From Chrysemys picta bellii (lineage: Eukaryota; Chordata; Testudines; Emydidae): a DNA stretch of 64,000 nt. How positions within the stretch are numbered: the stretch's first letter is position 1; every line of letters starts with the position of its first letter. Where the stretch lies: positions 100,376,434-100,440,433 of the forward strand of contig NC_088795.1 in assembly GCF_011386835.1 (NCBI RefSeq), given 5' to 3'. The translations under genes were made by a program, and so were the position numbers. The notes below the pieces were generated by a model that worked only from the letters and a program-made list of their open reading frames with translations, did not search any database and had not been told where the DNA came from. This document shows positions 1 through 9,367 of this stretch, in pieces.

Positions 1-128
1 CCGTTAGTGCAGACTCACAAAGTCGAATTACTGTCCTTAGTGTGGATACACACGTTCAACTTTGTAATATCGATTCCACATATTCGATTTAAGTACAATC
101 GAACTACTCTCGTAGTGTAGACATACTC
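1..128 (+). mobile_element. Right end of a family-A-like Harbinger element, cut by the window edge
   Basis: The first 128 bases read like the nuclease-side terminus of A1 (4600-4715): a CGAATTA stretch, TTAGTGTGG, TTCAACTTT, then GTAGTGTAGACATAC. The likely end is at 128, followed by TTA, the kind of 3-bp target duplication Harbinger elements make. It has the same orientation as A1 and stops only 24 bases before it, so two family-A-like elements lie head to tail here. No coding part is inside the window. Confidence 0.75.
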
Positions 129-1176
129 TTAGACATAGCTTTCCCTCAGTAAGGCCTGGTCTACACTATGAGTTTAATTCGAATTTAGCAGCGTTAAATC
201 GAATTAACCCTGCACCCATCCACACAATGAAGCCATTTCTTTCTAAATAAAGGGCTCTTAAAATCGATTTCTGTACTCCTCCCCGATGAGCAGAGTAGTG
301 CCGAAATCGATATTGCCATTTCGAATTAGGATTAGTGTGGCTGCAATTCGATGGTATTGACCTCCGGGAGCTATCCCACAGTGCACCATTCTGACCGCTC
401 TGGACAGCAATCTGAACTCGGATGCAATGGCCAGGTAGACAGGAAAACCCTGTGACAATTTGAATTTTATTTCCTGTTTGCCCAGCGTGGAGAGCACAGG
501 TGACCACAGAGAGCTCATCAGCACAGGTAACCATGCAGGCCGATAATCGAAAAAGAGCACCAGCATGGACCGTACGGGAGCTACTGGATCTGATCACTAT
601 ATGGGGAGAGGATTCAGTGCTAGCAGAACTTCGTTCGAAAAGAAGAAATGCCAAAACTTTTGAAAAAATCTTCAAGGGCATGATGAAGAGAGGCCACAAT
701 AGGGACTCAGATCAGTGCCGCGTGAAAGTCAAGGAGCTCAGACTAGCCTATCAAAAAACAAAGGAGGCAAACGGTCGCTCCAGGTGAGAGCCGCGGACAT
801 GCCGCTTCTACGCCGAGCTGCATGCAATTCTAGAAGGGGCCGCCACCACTACCCCACCTCTGACTGTGGATTCCGAGGCAGGGGTAATCTCATCAGCCAC
901 ACCTGAGGATTCTGCGGATGGGGAAGAGGAGGAGGAGGAGGAGGAGGAGGAGGACGAGCTTGCGGAGAACACACAGCACTCCGTTCTCCCCAACAGCCAG
1001 GATCTTTTTCTCACCCTGACTGAAGTACCCTCCCAAGCCAGTATCCAAGACCATGACCCCATGGAAGGGACCTCAGGTGAGTTTACCTTTTAAAATATAA
1101 AGCTTGTTTTAAAAGCAAGCATTTTTTAATGATTACTTTGCCCTGAGGACTTGGGATGCATTCGTGGCCAGTACAG

Positions 1177-1473
1177 TTACTGGAAAAGTCTGTTAACGTG
1201 TCTGGGGATGGAGCAGAAATCCTCCAGGGACATCTCCATGAAGCTCTCCTGGAGGTACTCCAAAAGCCTTGCCACAAGGTTTCTGGGCAGTGCAGCCTTA
1301 TTCCGTCCTCCATGGTAGGACACTTGACCACGCCATGCTAGTAGCAAGTAATCTGGTATCATTGCATGACAAAGCCTGGCAGCGTATAGTCCCGGTGTTT
1401 GCTGGCATTCAAGCAACATCCATTCTTTATCTCGCTGTGTAATCCTCAGGAGAGTGATATCGCTCATGGTAAC
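1177..1473 (-). CDS. Unrecognised conserved exon ORF inside the Myb intron, opposite strand (A1)
   Basis: I do not recognise this protein. The frame is open for 99 codons from an acceptor-like CAACCAG|GTT (exon edge at 1473) to TAA; an ATG in good context sits at 1467-1465. It encodes LLRITQR near the start, then LCHAMIPDYLLLAW, VSYHGGRNKAALPRNL, LEYLQESFMEMSLED and a terminal VNRLF. The same pattern occurs in A2 (56450-56746), family C (38190-38645) and family B (51068-51352), always on the nuclease strand and in the Myb intron. An ATTAAA on this strand at 1129-1124 could end the transcript. It may be a third element gene or an alternative 3' exon of the nuclease transcript; upstream exons were not found. 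Confidence 0.55.
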   Translation of the reverse strand, partial: VTMSDITLLRITQRDKEWMLLECQQTPGLYAARLCHAMIPDYLLLAWRGQVSYHGGRNKAALPRNLVARLLEYLQESFMEMSLEDFCSIPRHVNRLFQ

Positions 1474-2324
1474 CTGGTTGAAATACGGGAATTTAATTAA
1501 GGGGACAGAGGTGGCTGTTCCTACTGGGCTATTTGCCTGTGGCTGAAAAGAAATTCTTCCCTGCAGTTAGCCAAGCGTGGCGGGGTGGTGGTGGTGGTGG
1601 GGGGCGGGGATTGGCCCTGAGCTTTTCGCGTTTGGCAAGCAGGGATCTTCCCTGATACCAGCCACGTGGTGGGGGGAGGGGTAAAGCGATCATCCCAGAG
1701 AATTCATGGCCGGAGGTGGGGGGTGTTAGTTTGGTTCCTGCAGGGATCTTCCCTGATACCAGCCACGCGGTGCAGGGAGGGATAAAGCGATCAGCCAGAG
1801 AATTGGATGGGCGGGTGGGTTAGTTTGTTTTCTGCTGCTGAAGGTTAACAGGAAAACCGCAGCACTCAATGGGCTTTGCTTGGTATGTGGGAAAGGAGGG
1901 CGCAGAAGCCAAAAGACAATGGCTTACCATGGCCGCATGCAAGCCGAATTCTGTTGCCCGGACCTGCGTCTGTGATCTCTAGCAGCAAAGCCACAGGCAC
2001 TCAATATTAAGAGGCAAAATGCAACCTTGCACAGAAATCACATATGCTATGTAATGTGAATAGTGTTGTTCGTGAAAGAGTATAACCATTGTTCTGTAAA
2101 ATGTATCTTTTAAAAAAATTCTCTCCTTTTTTTCCCTCCCTCCAGCAGCTGTAAATTTTTCAAGCCTCCCTCCTCCGTCCCGAAGGCTATCTCAGATAAG
2201 GCATCGGAAAAAGAGGACGCAAGTTGAGATGTTTGCGGAAATCATGGAATCCACCCGCAGTGAAAGAGCTCATCTGAATGAGTGGAAGGACACGGTTTCA
2301 AAGTATAGGAAAGATGCCAGTGAA

Positions 2325-2387
2325 CGTGAGGACAGGAGGGACCAACGTGAGGACATGAGGGACCAACGTGAGGACAGGAGAGATGCT
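2325..2387 (+). repeat. 21-bp tandem repeat coding charged heptads
   Basis: A 21-bp unit starting CGTGAGGACAGG begins at 2325 and 2346, with a partial third at 2367. Each unit adds seven residues of the type REDRRDQ to the Myb-protein coiled coil. The matching stretch of A2 (about 55590-55630, minus strand) lacks the extra units, so the coil differs in length between copies. Confidence 0.85.
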
Positions 2388-2753
2388 CGAGATGAGAGGT
2401 GGCGGCAGGAAGATCAGAGGAGGCAGGATGCAACGCTGGGGCTGCTGCGTGAGCAAACAGACATGCTCCGGCATCTGGTGGAGCTTCAGGAACGGCAGCA
2501 GGATCACAGACTGGCGCTACAGTCCCTGTATAACCCCCCCTTCCCTCTCACCATGTTCCATAGCCTCCTCACCCAGATGTGTAAGAACCCGGTGGGGGCG
2601 GAGGGGGAGGTTCCGTGCACCCTCCCATTCCACCCCAGTGGACAGCCCAAGCAAAAGGCTGTCATTTTTTTAACTTTTTTAGTGGCCTTTTCCTTCCCTC
2701 CGATCCTCCTCCCAAACCCCACCCGGGTTCTCTCCCTCTATTTATAATCAATT

Positions 2754-2793
2754 AATAAAGAATAAATGATTTTTAAACGATAGTGACTTTATT
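2754..2793. terminator. Convergent poly(A) signals between the Myb and nuclease genes
   Basis: Plus-strand AATAAA occurs at 2754-2759 and 2761-2766, just after the Myb stop. Minus-strand AATAAA (read as TTTATT at 2788-2793) follows the nuclease gene. The two transcripts would therefore end within about 40 bp of each other. A2 has the same layout (AATAAA at 55207-55212 for its nuclease, and the opposite-strand signal near 55240). Confidence 0.65.
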
Positions 2794-3635
2794 TCCTTTG
2801 AAAGCAAGCTGTGATCGAAGGGGGAGGGTGGGTTCCTTACAGAGAATGAGTCAATAAAGGGGGCGGGTTTTCATCAAGGAGAAACAAACAGAAATTTAAC
2901 ACTGTAGCCTGGCCAGTCATGAAACTGGTTTTCAAAGCTTCTCTGATGCGCAGCGCTTCCTGGTGTGCTCTTCTAATCGCCCTGGTGTCTGGCTGTGCGT
3001 AACCAGCAGCTAGGCGATTTGCCTCAGCCTCCCACCCCGCCATAAAGGTCTCGCCCTTACTTTCACAGAGATTGTAGAGCACACAGCAAGCAGCAATAAC
3101 AATGGAGATATTGGTTTGGCTGAGGTCTGACCGAGTCAGTAACGATCGCCAGCAACCTCTTAAATGTCCAAATGCACATTCTACCACCATTCTGCACTTG
3201 CTCAGCCTGTAGTTGAACAGCTCCTGACTCCTGTCCAGGCTGCCTGTGTATGGCTTCATGAGCCATGGCATTAAGGGGTAGGCTGGGTCCCCAAGGATAA
3301 CTATTGGCATTTCAACATCCCCAATGGTTATTTTCTGGTCCGGGAAGTAAGTCCCTTGCTGCAGCCGTTTAAACAGAGTAGTGTTCCTGAAGACGTGAGC
3401 ATCATGAACCCTTCCCGGCCATCCCACGTTGATGTTGGTGAAACGTCCCTTGTGATCCACCAGTGCTTGCAGCACCATTGAAAAGTACCCCTTGCGGTTT
3501 ATGTACTGGGTACCCAGGTGCTCCGGTGCCAAAATAGGGATATGGGTTCCATCTATCGCCCCACCACAGTTAGGGAATGCCATTGCAGCAAAGCCATCCA
3601 CTATGACGTGCACATTTCCCAGAGTCACTACCTTT

Positions 3636-3790
3636 CATAGAAAAACAACAAGGAGTCTGGTGGCACCTTAAAGACTAACAGATTTATTTGGGCATAAGCT
3701 TTCGTGGGTAAAAACCTCACTTCTTCAGATGCATAGAGTGAAAGTTACAGATGCAGGCATTATATACTGACACATGGAGAGCAGGGAGTT
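3636..3790 (-). mobile_element. Interspersed retroelement fragment inserted in the A1 nuclease
   Basis: Comparison with A2 at 54355-54375 shows that the nuclease sequence CACTACCTTT...CAGCAGCTCAG is split by this block. It contains GGAGTCTGGTGGCACCTTAA, AGATTTATTTGGGCATAAGC and CACTTCTTCAGATGC, a sequence I associate with a dispersed reptile repeat. On the minus strand it carries a hammerhead-like core (3728-3700). That would fit the 3' part of a Penelope-like element, which are known to carry such motifs, but the family name is my inference. The edges are good to a few bases. Confidence 0.7.
3700..3728 (-). ncRNA. Degenerate hammerhead-ribozyme-like core
   Basis: On the minus strand the order is CTGAAGA (3728-3722, matching the CUGANGA core), a stem GTGAGGT/ACCCAC with one bulged base, then GAAA (3703-3700). 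A two-base GC...GC stem III could follow. The expected cleavage triplet NUH is not seen after it, and stem I is weak, so activity is unlikely in this copy. Confidence 0.4.
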
Positions 3791-4718
3791 ACAGCAGCTC
3801 AGTGATTGCTTTGGCTACTTGCATCACAGCAGCCCCCACAGTAGATTTGCCCACTCCAAACTGATTCCCGACTGATCGGTAGCTGTCTGGCGTTGCAAGC
3901 TTCCACAGGGCTATCGCCACTCGCTTCTCAACTGTGAGGGCTGCTCTCATCTTGGTATTCTGGCGCTTCAGGGCAGGGGACAGCAAGTCACAAAGTTCCA
4001 TGAAAGTGCCATTATGCATGCGAAAGTTTCGCAGCCACTGGGAATCGTCCTACACCTGCAACACTATGCGGTCCCATCAGTCTGTGCTTATTTCCCGGGC
4101 CCAGAATCGGCGTTCCACGGATAGAACCTGCCCCATTAACAACATGATCTCCAAAGCACTGGGGCCCGTGGTTTGAGAGAATTCTGTGTCCATGTCCATG
4201 TCCTCATCACTCTTGTCGCTGCGCTGCCGTCGCCGCCTCCTCCTCGCCTAGTTTTTCTGGTCCTGGTTCAGCATAAACTGCACGAGAATGCGCGAGGTGT
4301 TTACAATGTTCATGACTGCTGTCTTGAGCTGAGCAGGCTACATGCTTGCCGTGATATGGAGTCTGCAGTGTTCACCCAGGAAAAAAAAAGCGCGAAACAG
4401 TTGTCTGCCATTGCTTTCATGGAGGGAGGGGTGAGGCTGTACCCAGAACCACCTGCGACAATGTTTTTTGCCCCATCAGGAACTGGGATCTCAACCCAGA
4501 ATTCCAAGGACAGGGGAGACTGCGGGAACTATGGGATAGCTATGGGATAACTACCCACAGTGCAACGCTCCGGAAATCGACGCTAGCCCCGGTACATGGA
4601 CGCACACCGCCGAATTAATGTGCTTAGTGTGGCCGCATACATTCAACTTTATACAATCTGTTTCCAAAATTCGAATTCTGTAAATTCGGATTAATCCCGT
4701 AGTGTAGACATACCCCAA

Positions 4719-5280
4719 GTTTCTTCTTCTTCCTCCTCCCCTTCCCAGCCCATGTGCACCAAATAGAGGCTTATAAACTAACCAAACTGCTTCTCCCATA
4801 TGGTCAGAAGGTAAAAGAGTGAGAGATACTATTATATCTGGTTTAAAACATTTGGGAGGTGCTCAGATACTGCAGTGATGAGGGCCATAGAAGTATCTAT
4901 ATAGATATGCTTTGCTCCATATAATCAGGCATGTTATGCAATCATCAAATAATTAAATTAGGAAGCAAGGGGAAGGTTACGCCATGTGGGGACTGTACAG
5001 GAAAATACAAGGGCTGAAACTAAAAATAGAGCAAAAACTACTTACAAATATAGTCTGGAAAGAAATGAAGCAGTAAAATTCTTTTTTATAAAATGCTAGA
5101 CAAATGTGTAATGAATTGAAAGAATTCAGTGGTTTACCATAAGGAAAGAATAATCTTGGTTTAGCAAAATTCAAGAAATATTGATGAAGGAAAACCTCAC
5201 CTATCAAAACAATTGTGCCGCTTGGAACTGTATTTTAAAATATGGATAATATATGGATACTATAACTGGTTGAAAGCTGT
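4719..5280. other. Non-coding stretch without recognised feature
   Basis: AT-rich single-copy-like DNA. I see no exon, RNA gene or clear repeat end here. Confidence 0.5.
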
Positions 5281-5552
5281 TCTGTTAACTTTTTCAATCA
5301 GAAAATAATGTTTCATAGAATTGAAATGTTTCATAGAATTGAAATAGGAACATATTAATTTTGAGAAAATTTTTGACAGAAAAATTTCAAAATGATTCTA
5401 AATCAAAATAGGGTATTTCATTTAGACTTTCTCATAGCATATTGTTCTGACTTATTCATTTCCACTTTCTTGTTCATTTCATTTTGTTTTGACTTTTATA
5501 TTATATCATGTTATAATATTTATTTCATTATGTTTATTTGTATATTCAATAA

Positions 5553-5967
5553 CAGGGGTTCTCAAACTGGGGGTCGGGACCTCTCGGGGGTTGCAAGGTT
5601 ATTACATGGGGGGTCGCGAGCTGTCAGTCTCCACCCCAAACCCCGCTTTGCCTCCAGCATTTATAATGGTGCTCAGTGGTTTGAGCATTGGCCTGCTAAA
5701 CCCAGGGTTGTGAGTTCAATCCTTGAGGGGGCCACTTGGGAATCTGGGGCAAAATCAGTACTTGGTCCTGCTAGTGAAGGCAGGGGGCTGGACTCGATGA
5801 CCTTTCAAGGTCCCTTCCAGTTCTAGGAGATGGGAGATCTCCATTATTATTATTATTATTATTATTATTAAATATGTAAAAAAGTGTTTTTAATTTATAA
5901 GAGGGGGTTGCACACAGAGGCTTGCTATGTGAAAAGGGTCACCAGTACAAAAGTTTGAGAACCACTG
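5553..5967 (+). mobile_element. Non-autonomous hAT element with nested SINE
   Basis: Termini are CAGGGGTTCTCAAACT and AGTTTGAGAACCACTG. Flanks TTCAATAA (5545-5552) and TTCAATAT (5968-5975) form an 8-bp target duplication with one change, the hallmark of hAT transposition. No transposase is encoded. A tRNA-headed SINE (5668-5870) sits inside, so the hAT copy is older than the SINE. Confidence 0.85.
5668..5870 (+). mobile_element. tRNA-headed SINE with CR1-like tail (turtle Cry type)
   Basis: The head reads GCTCAGTGGTTTGAGCATTG (box A region), and GTGAGTTCAATCC matches box B at about 5710-5722. The tail GACCTTTCAAGGTCCCTTCC resembles the CR1 LINE 3' end, as at 9323 of this window, and a (ATT)n run closes it (5841-5870). 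This architecture is known for the Cry SINEs of cryptodire turtles and is the best single clue to the host group. RNA polymerase III would transcribe it from the internal boxes. Confidence 0.8.
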
Positions 5968-6375
5968 TTCAATATTTTATATTAGATTTTATAATGTAGA
6001 AACATTATAAACATTTCATTTTGATAAGGCTGTTTCGATGTTTCCAAAGCAAAATATTTTGGAATATTTTGTTCTGCAAAATATGTCAGGATTGACTTTT
6101 CATCCCAATTCTGGACAAAAATAAAGTTCAAAATTGCCATGGGATGGAAATTCCATTGTCTGACCAGCTCTCATGGATACCTTTTATTCAATCACTGGAA
6201 GGGGCGGGGGGCTTGCACATTCATGTTCACTTTTTATTTACTAATTAATGATAAATAGCAATTATTATTATTTGATCAGTGAATGCTCTTTATTTTTATA
6301 TTATTAGTTCCTCTTCCTTGTTGCCATGATATGAAAATCCCAATAATAAATTAGTTGTAATTTGATTCTTTATAG

Positions 6376-6783
6376 CAGTGGCTCTCAAACTTTCCAGACT
6401 ACTGTACCCCTTTCAGGAGTTTGATTGTCTTGCGTACCCCCAGGTTTAACCTCAATTAAAAACTACTTGCTTACAAAATCAGACATAAAAATACAAAAAG
6501 TGTCACAGCACATTATTACTGAAAAATTGCTTACTTTCTCATTTTTACCATATAATTATAAAATAAATCAATTGGAATATAAATATTGTACTTATATTTC
6601 AGTGTATAGTATATGGAGCAGTATAAACAAGTCATTTTATGAAATTTGAGTTCGTACTGACTTTCACTAGTGTGTTTTATGTAGCCTGTTGTAAAACTAG
6701 GCAAATATCTAGATGAGCTGATGTACCCACGGAAGACCTCTGTGTACTCCCAGGGGTATGCGCACCCCTGTTGAGAACCACTG
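6376..6783 (+). mobile_element. Non-autonomous hAT element, perfect 8-bp target duplication
   Basis: Termini are CAGTGGCTCTCAAAC and GTTGAGAACCACTG. The flanks CTTTATAG (6368-6375 and 6784-6791) are identical. The AT-rich interior, including the ORF-like stretch at 6425-6649, is not coding. A close relative lies at 58732-59143. Confidence 0.92.
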
Positions 6784-6791
6784 CTTTATAG

Positions 6792-7121
6792 GATAAGAAA
6801 AGATAAACAAAGCATCCTGTGCCAAATTCCCTGGTATAACTCCATTGACTGCAACCAAGGTGTTAGCTTAAGATAAAGAAACTAATGTAACTAACCAATT
6901 TAACCCACTCGTCACATAAATTACTCACTGAAACTAACCAATGTGCTATGTATTTTTATATGATAAGAAACTATGAACCATAAAACTAGTTGATGTGGCT
7001 GCTGCTATGGAGATGTGGTACATACCCTAATCCTGCCCACACCCATTTCTGGTTCTTTCTATGTAGTGCTGAAGATGCATTACCTAGGAAGAATGAATGT
7101 GGTTTGGAGAGGACTGGGGTT
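6792..7121. other. Non-coding flank before CR1
   Basis: AT-rich DNA with repeated AACTAACCAA-like words near 6870-6945. No gene is recognised. Confidence 0.4.
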
Positions 7122-9271
7122 TGATGGTCGACCATGAGATGGTCGAGTTCAGGATCCTGACACAAGGAAGAAAGGAGAGCAGCAGAATATGGACCCTGGA
7201 CTTCAGAAAAGCAGACTTTGACTCCCTCAGGGAACAGATGGGCAGGATCCCCTGGGAGAATAACATGAAGGGCAAAGGGGTCCAGGAGAGCTGGCTGTAT
7301 TTTAAAGAATCCTTATTGAGGTTGCAGGAACAAACCATCCCGATGTGTAGAAAGAATAGTAAATATGGCAGGCGACCAGCTTGGCTAAACAGTGAAATCC
7401 TTGCTGATCTTAAACGCAAAAAAGAGGCTTATAAGAAGTGGAAGATTGGACAAATGACCAGGGAGGAGTATAAAAATATTGCTCAGGCGTGCAGGAGTGA
7501 AATCAGGAAGGTCAAATCACACTTGGAGTTGCAGTTAGCAAGAGATGTTAAGAGTAACAAGAAGGGTTTCTTCAGGTATGTTAGCAACAAGAAGAAAATC
7601 AAGGAAAGTGTGGGCCCCTTACTGAATGAGGGAGGCAACCTAGTGACCGACGATGTGGAAAAAGCTAATGTACTCAATGATTTTTTTGCCTCTGTCTTCA
7701 CGCACAAGGTCAGCTCCCAGATTGCTGCACTGGGCAGTACAGCATGGGGAGAAGGTGACCAGCCCTCTGTGGAGAAAGAAGTGGTTCGGGACTATTTAGA
7801 AAAACTGGACGTGCACAAGTCCATGGGGCCGGATGCGCTGCATCCGAGGGTGCTAAAGGAGTTGGCGGGTGAGATTGCAGAGCCATTAGCCATTATTTTT
7901 GAAAACTCATGGCGATCGGGGGAGGTCCCAGATGACTGGAAAAAGGCTAATGTAGTGCCCATCTTTAAAAAAGGGAAGAAGGAGGATCCGGGGAACTACA
8001 GGCCAGTCAGCCTCACCTCAGTCCCTGGAAAAATTATGGAGCAGGTCCTCAAGGAATCAATTATGAAACATTTAGAGGAAAGGAAAGTGATCAGGAACAG
8101 TCAGCATGGATTCACGAAGGGGAAGTCGTGCCTGACTAACCTAATTGCCTTCTATGATGAGATAACTGGCTCTGTGGATGAGGGGAAAGCAGTGGATGTG
8201 TTATTTCTTGACTTTAGCAAAGCTTTTGATACTGTCTCCCACAGTATTCTTGCCACCAAGTTAAAGAAGTATGGGCTGGATGAATGGACTGTAAGGTGGA
8301 TAGAAAGCTGGCTAGATCGTCGGGCTCAACGGGTAGTGATCAATGGCTCCATGTCTAGTTGGCAGCCGGTTTCAAGTGGAGTGCCCCAAGGGTCGGTCCT
8401 GGGGCCGGTTTTGTTTAATATCTTTATTAATGATCTGGAGGATGGTGTGGACTGCACTCTCAGCAAGTTTGCAGATGACACTAAACTAGGAGGTGTGGTA
8501 GATACACTAGAGGGTAGGGATCGGATACAGAGGGACCTAGACAAATTAGAGGATTGGGCAGAAAAAAACCTGATGAGATTCAACAAGGACAAGTGCAGAG
8601 TCCTGCACTTAGGACGGAAGAATCCCATGCACTGCTACAGACTAGGGACCGAATGGCTAGGTAGCAGTTCGGCTGAAAAGGACCTAGGGGTCACAGTGGA
8701 CGAGAAGCTGGATATGAGTCAACAGTGTGCTCTTGTTGCCAAGAAGGCTAACGGCATTTTGGGCTGTATAAGTAGGGGCATTGCCAGCAGATCGAGGAAC
8801 GTGATCGTTCCCCTTTATTCGACATTGGTGAGGCCTCATCTGGAATACTGTGTCCAGTTTTGGGCCCCACACTACAAGAAGGATGTGGAAAAATTGGAAA
8901 GAGTCCAGCGAAGGGCAACAAAAATGATTAGGGGTCTGGAGCATGTGACTTATGAGGAGAGGCTGAGAGAACTGGGATTGTTTAGTCTCCAGAAGAGAAG
9001 AATGAGGGGGGATTTGATAGCAGCCTTCAACTACCTGAAGGGGGGTTCCAAAGAGGATGGAGCTCGGCTGTTCTCAGTGGTGGCAGATGACAGAACAAGG
9101 AGCAATGGTCTCAAGTTGCGGTGGGGGAAGTCCAGGTTGGATATCAGGAAAAACTATTTCACTAGGAGGGTGGTGAAACACTGGAATGCGTTACCTAGGG
9201 AGGTGGTGGAGTCTCCTTCCTTGGAGGTTTTTAAGGCCCGGCTTGACAAAGCCCTGGCTGGGATGATTTAG
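7097..9271 (+). CDS. CR1 ORF2 reverse transcriptase, open, endonuclease lost
   Basis: ORF2 of CR1 elements encodes an AP-like endonuclease followed by a reverse transcriptase that primes on nicked DNA. Here 724 codons are open, compared with roughly 900-1000 for full CR1 proteins. The first ten or so residues come from flanking DNA; the final SDH-type residues of the endonuclease follow. Reverse transcriptase blocks are [13 protein letters not shown] (~residue 242), [12 protein letters not shown] (~371), VPQGSVLGP (~429) and the catalytic FADD (~458). The C-terminal [16 protein letters not shown] and NALPREVVE blocks are present. There is no stop or frameshift, so insertion was recent. Without endonuclease or promoter it cannot retrotranspose by itself. 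Confidence 0.93.
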   Translation: MWFGEDWGLMVDHEMVEFRILTQGRKESSRIWTLDFRKADFDSLREQMGRIPWENNMKGKGVQESWLYFKESLLRLQEQTIPMCRKNSKYGRRPAWLNSEILADLKRKKEAYKKWKIGQMTREEYKNIAQACRSEIRKVKSHLELQLARDVKSNKKGFFRYVSNKKKIKESVGPLLNEGGNLVTDDVEKANVLNDFFASVFTHKVSSQIAALGSTAWGEGDQPSVEKEVVRDYLEKLDVHKSMGPDALHPRVLKELAGEIAEPLAIIFENSWRSGEVPDDWKKANVVPIFKKGKKEDPGNYRPVSLTSVPGKIMEQVLKESIMKHLEERKVIRNSQHGFTKGKSCLTNLIAFYDEITGSVDEGKAVDVLFLDFSKAFDTVSHSILATKLKKYGLDEWTVRWIESWLDRRAQRVVINGSMSSWQPVSSGVPQGSVLGPVLFNIFINDLEDGVDCTLSKFADDTKLGGVVDTLEGRDRIQRDLDKLEDWAEKNLMRFNKDKCRVLHLGRKNPMHCYRLGTEWLGSSSAEKDLGVTVDEKLDMSQQCALVAKKANGILGCISRGIASRSRNVIVPLYSTLVRPHLEYCVQFWAPHYKKDVEKLERVQRRATKMIRGLEHVTYEERLRELGLFSLQKRRMRGDLIAAFNYLKGGSKEDGARLFSVVADDRTRSNGLKLRWGKSRLDIRKNYFTRRVVKHWNALPREVVESPSLEVFKARLDKALAGMI

Positions 9272-9367
9272 CTGGGAATTGGTCCTGCTTTGAGCAGGGG
9301 GTTGGACTAGATGACCTCTTGAGGTCCCTTCCAACTCTGATATTCTATGATTCTATGATTCTATGAT
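7122..9367 (+). mobile_element. 5'-truncated young CR1 LINE
   Basis: CR1 sequence begins near 7122 with the codons for DHEMVEF, the end of the endonuclease domain, and runs through the reverse transcriptase to a 3' UTR. The 3' end has GGACTAGATGACCTCTTGAGG and the tandem ATTCTATG octamers (9341-9366) typical of CR1 3' ends. 5' truncation is the usual outcome of CR1 insertion. No clear target duplication is seen, as is normal for CR1. Confidence 0.95.

Larger units (their letters stand above)
533..2749 (+). pseudogene. Myb/SANT-like DNA-binding protein of Harbinger A1, two exons, one stop
   Basis: In Harbinger elements a Myb-like partner binds DNA and helps the nuclease. Exon 1 is 533-1076 and exon 2 is 2146-2749; donor CTCAG|GTGAGT and a pyrimidine-rich acceptor TCCAG|CAG join in frame. 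The trihelix part reads WTVRELLDLITIWGED, then QCRVKVKELR and CRFYAELHAIL. A glutamate run follows (925-951), then in exon 2 the basic RKKR block and a charged coiled coil. A TGA at 785-787 interrupts an otherwise open frame. The Met at 533 is chosen because family C also has its Met just after an AG|GTGACC acceptor-like site. Poly(A) signals follow at 2754 and 2761. The assignment rests on motif shape and linkage to the nuclease. Confidence 0.8.
2837..4343 (-). pseudogene. Harbinger DDE nuclease (HARBI1-like), A1, disrupted
   Basis: This is the catalytic subunit that cuts and joins transposon ends. The C-terminal 263 codons (3628-2837) are open and keep the catalytic pattern of the family: GAIDGTHIPI (first D), GDPAYPLMPW (second D) and VECAFG (E). 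The N-terminal part lies at 4343-3789 and includes FMELCDLLSPAL and the SVGNQFGVGKSTV block. Breaks: codon 2 is TAG (compared with A2), further stops occur between 4300 and 4020, a repeat of about 155 bp is inserted at 3636-3790, and a small indel near the end removes the usual stop and extends the frame. Family assignment is strong; function is lost. Confidence 0.9.
153..4715 (+). mobile_element. PIF/Harbinger DNA transposon, family A, copy 1 (A1)
   Basis: The left end starts GGCCTGGTCTACACTA after TAA (150-152). The right end is the inverted relative GTAGTGTAGACATACCC followed by CAA (4716-4718), a target duplication with one change. The element is about 4.56 kb, of which about 155 bp (3636-3790) is a later insert. 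It carries a plus-strand Myb-like gene, a minus-strand DDE nuclease gene meeting it tail to tail near 2750-2895, and a third minus-strand frame inside the Myb intron. A second copy (A2) lies inverted at 53443-57757. Both genes are broken, so A1 is not autonomous as read. Confidence 0.92.
5281..6175. repeat. Old AT-rich dispersed repeat, split by a hAT element
   Basis: Both flanks of the hAT insertion are rich in AAAATTTT-like runs (GAGAAAATTTTTGACAG on the left). The right side ends in TGACCAGCTCT near 6166, like the edge of a degraded inverted-repeat element. A similar A/T-run texture occurs at 18898-19160. No clean ends are visible, so this is tentative. Confidence 0.3.

Noticed and set aside
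5669..5740. A tRNA gene
   Set aside because: Box A and B are present, but the sequence continues into a SINE body with a CR1-like tail and does not close a tRNA cloverleaf.
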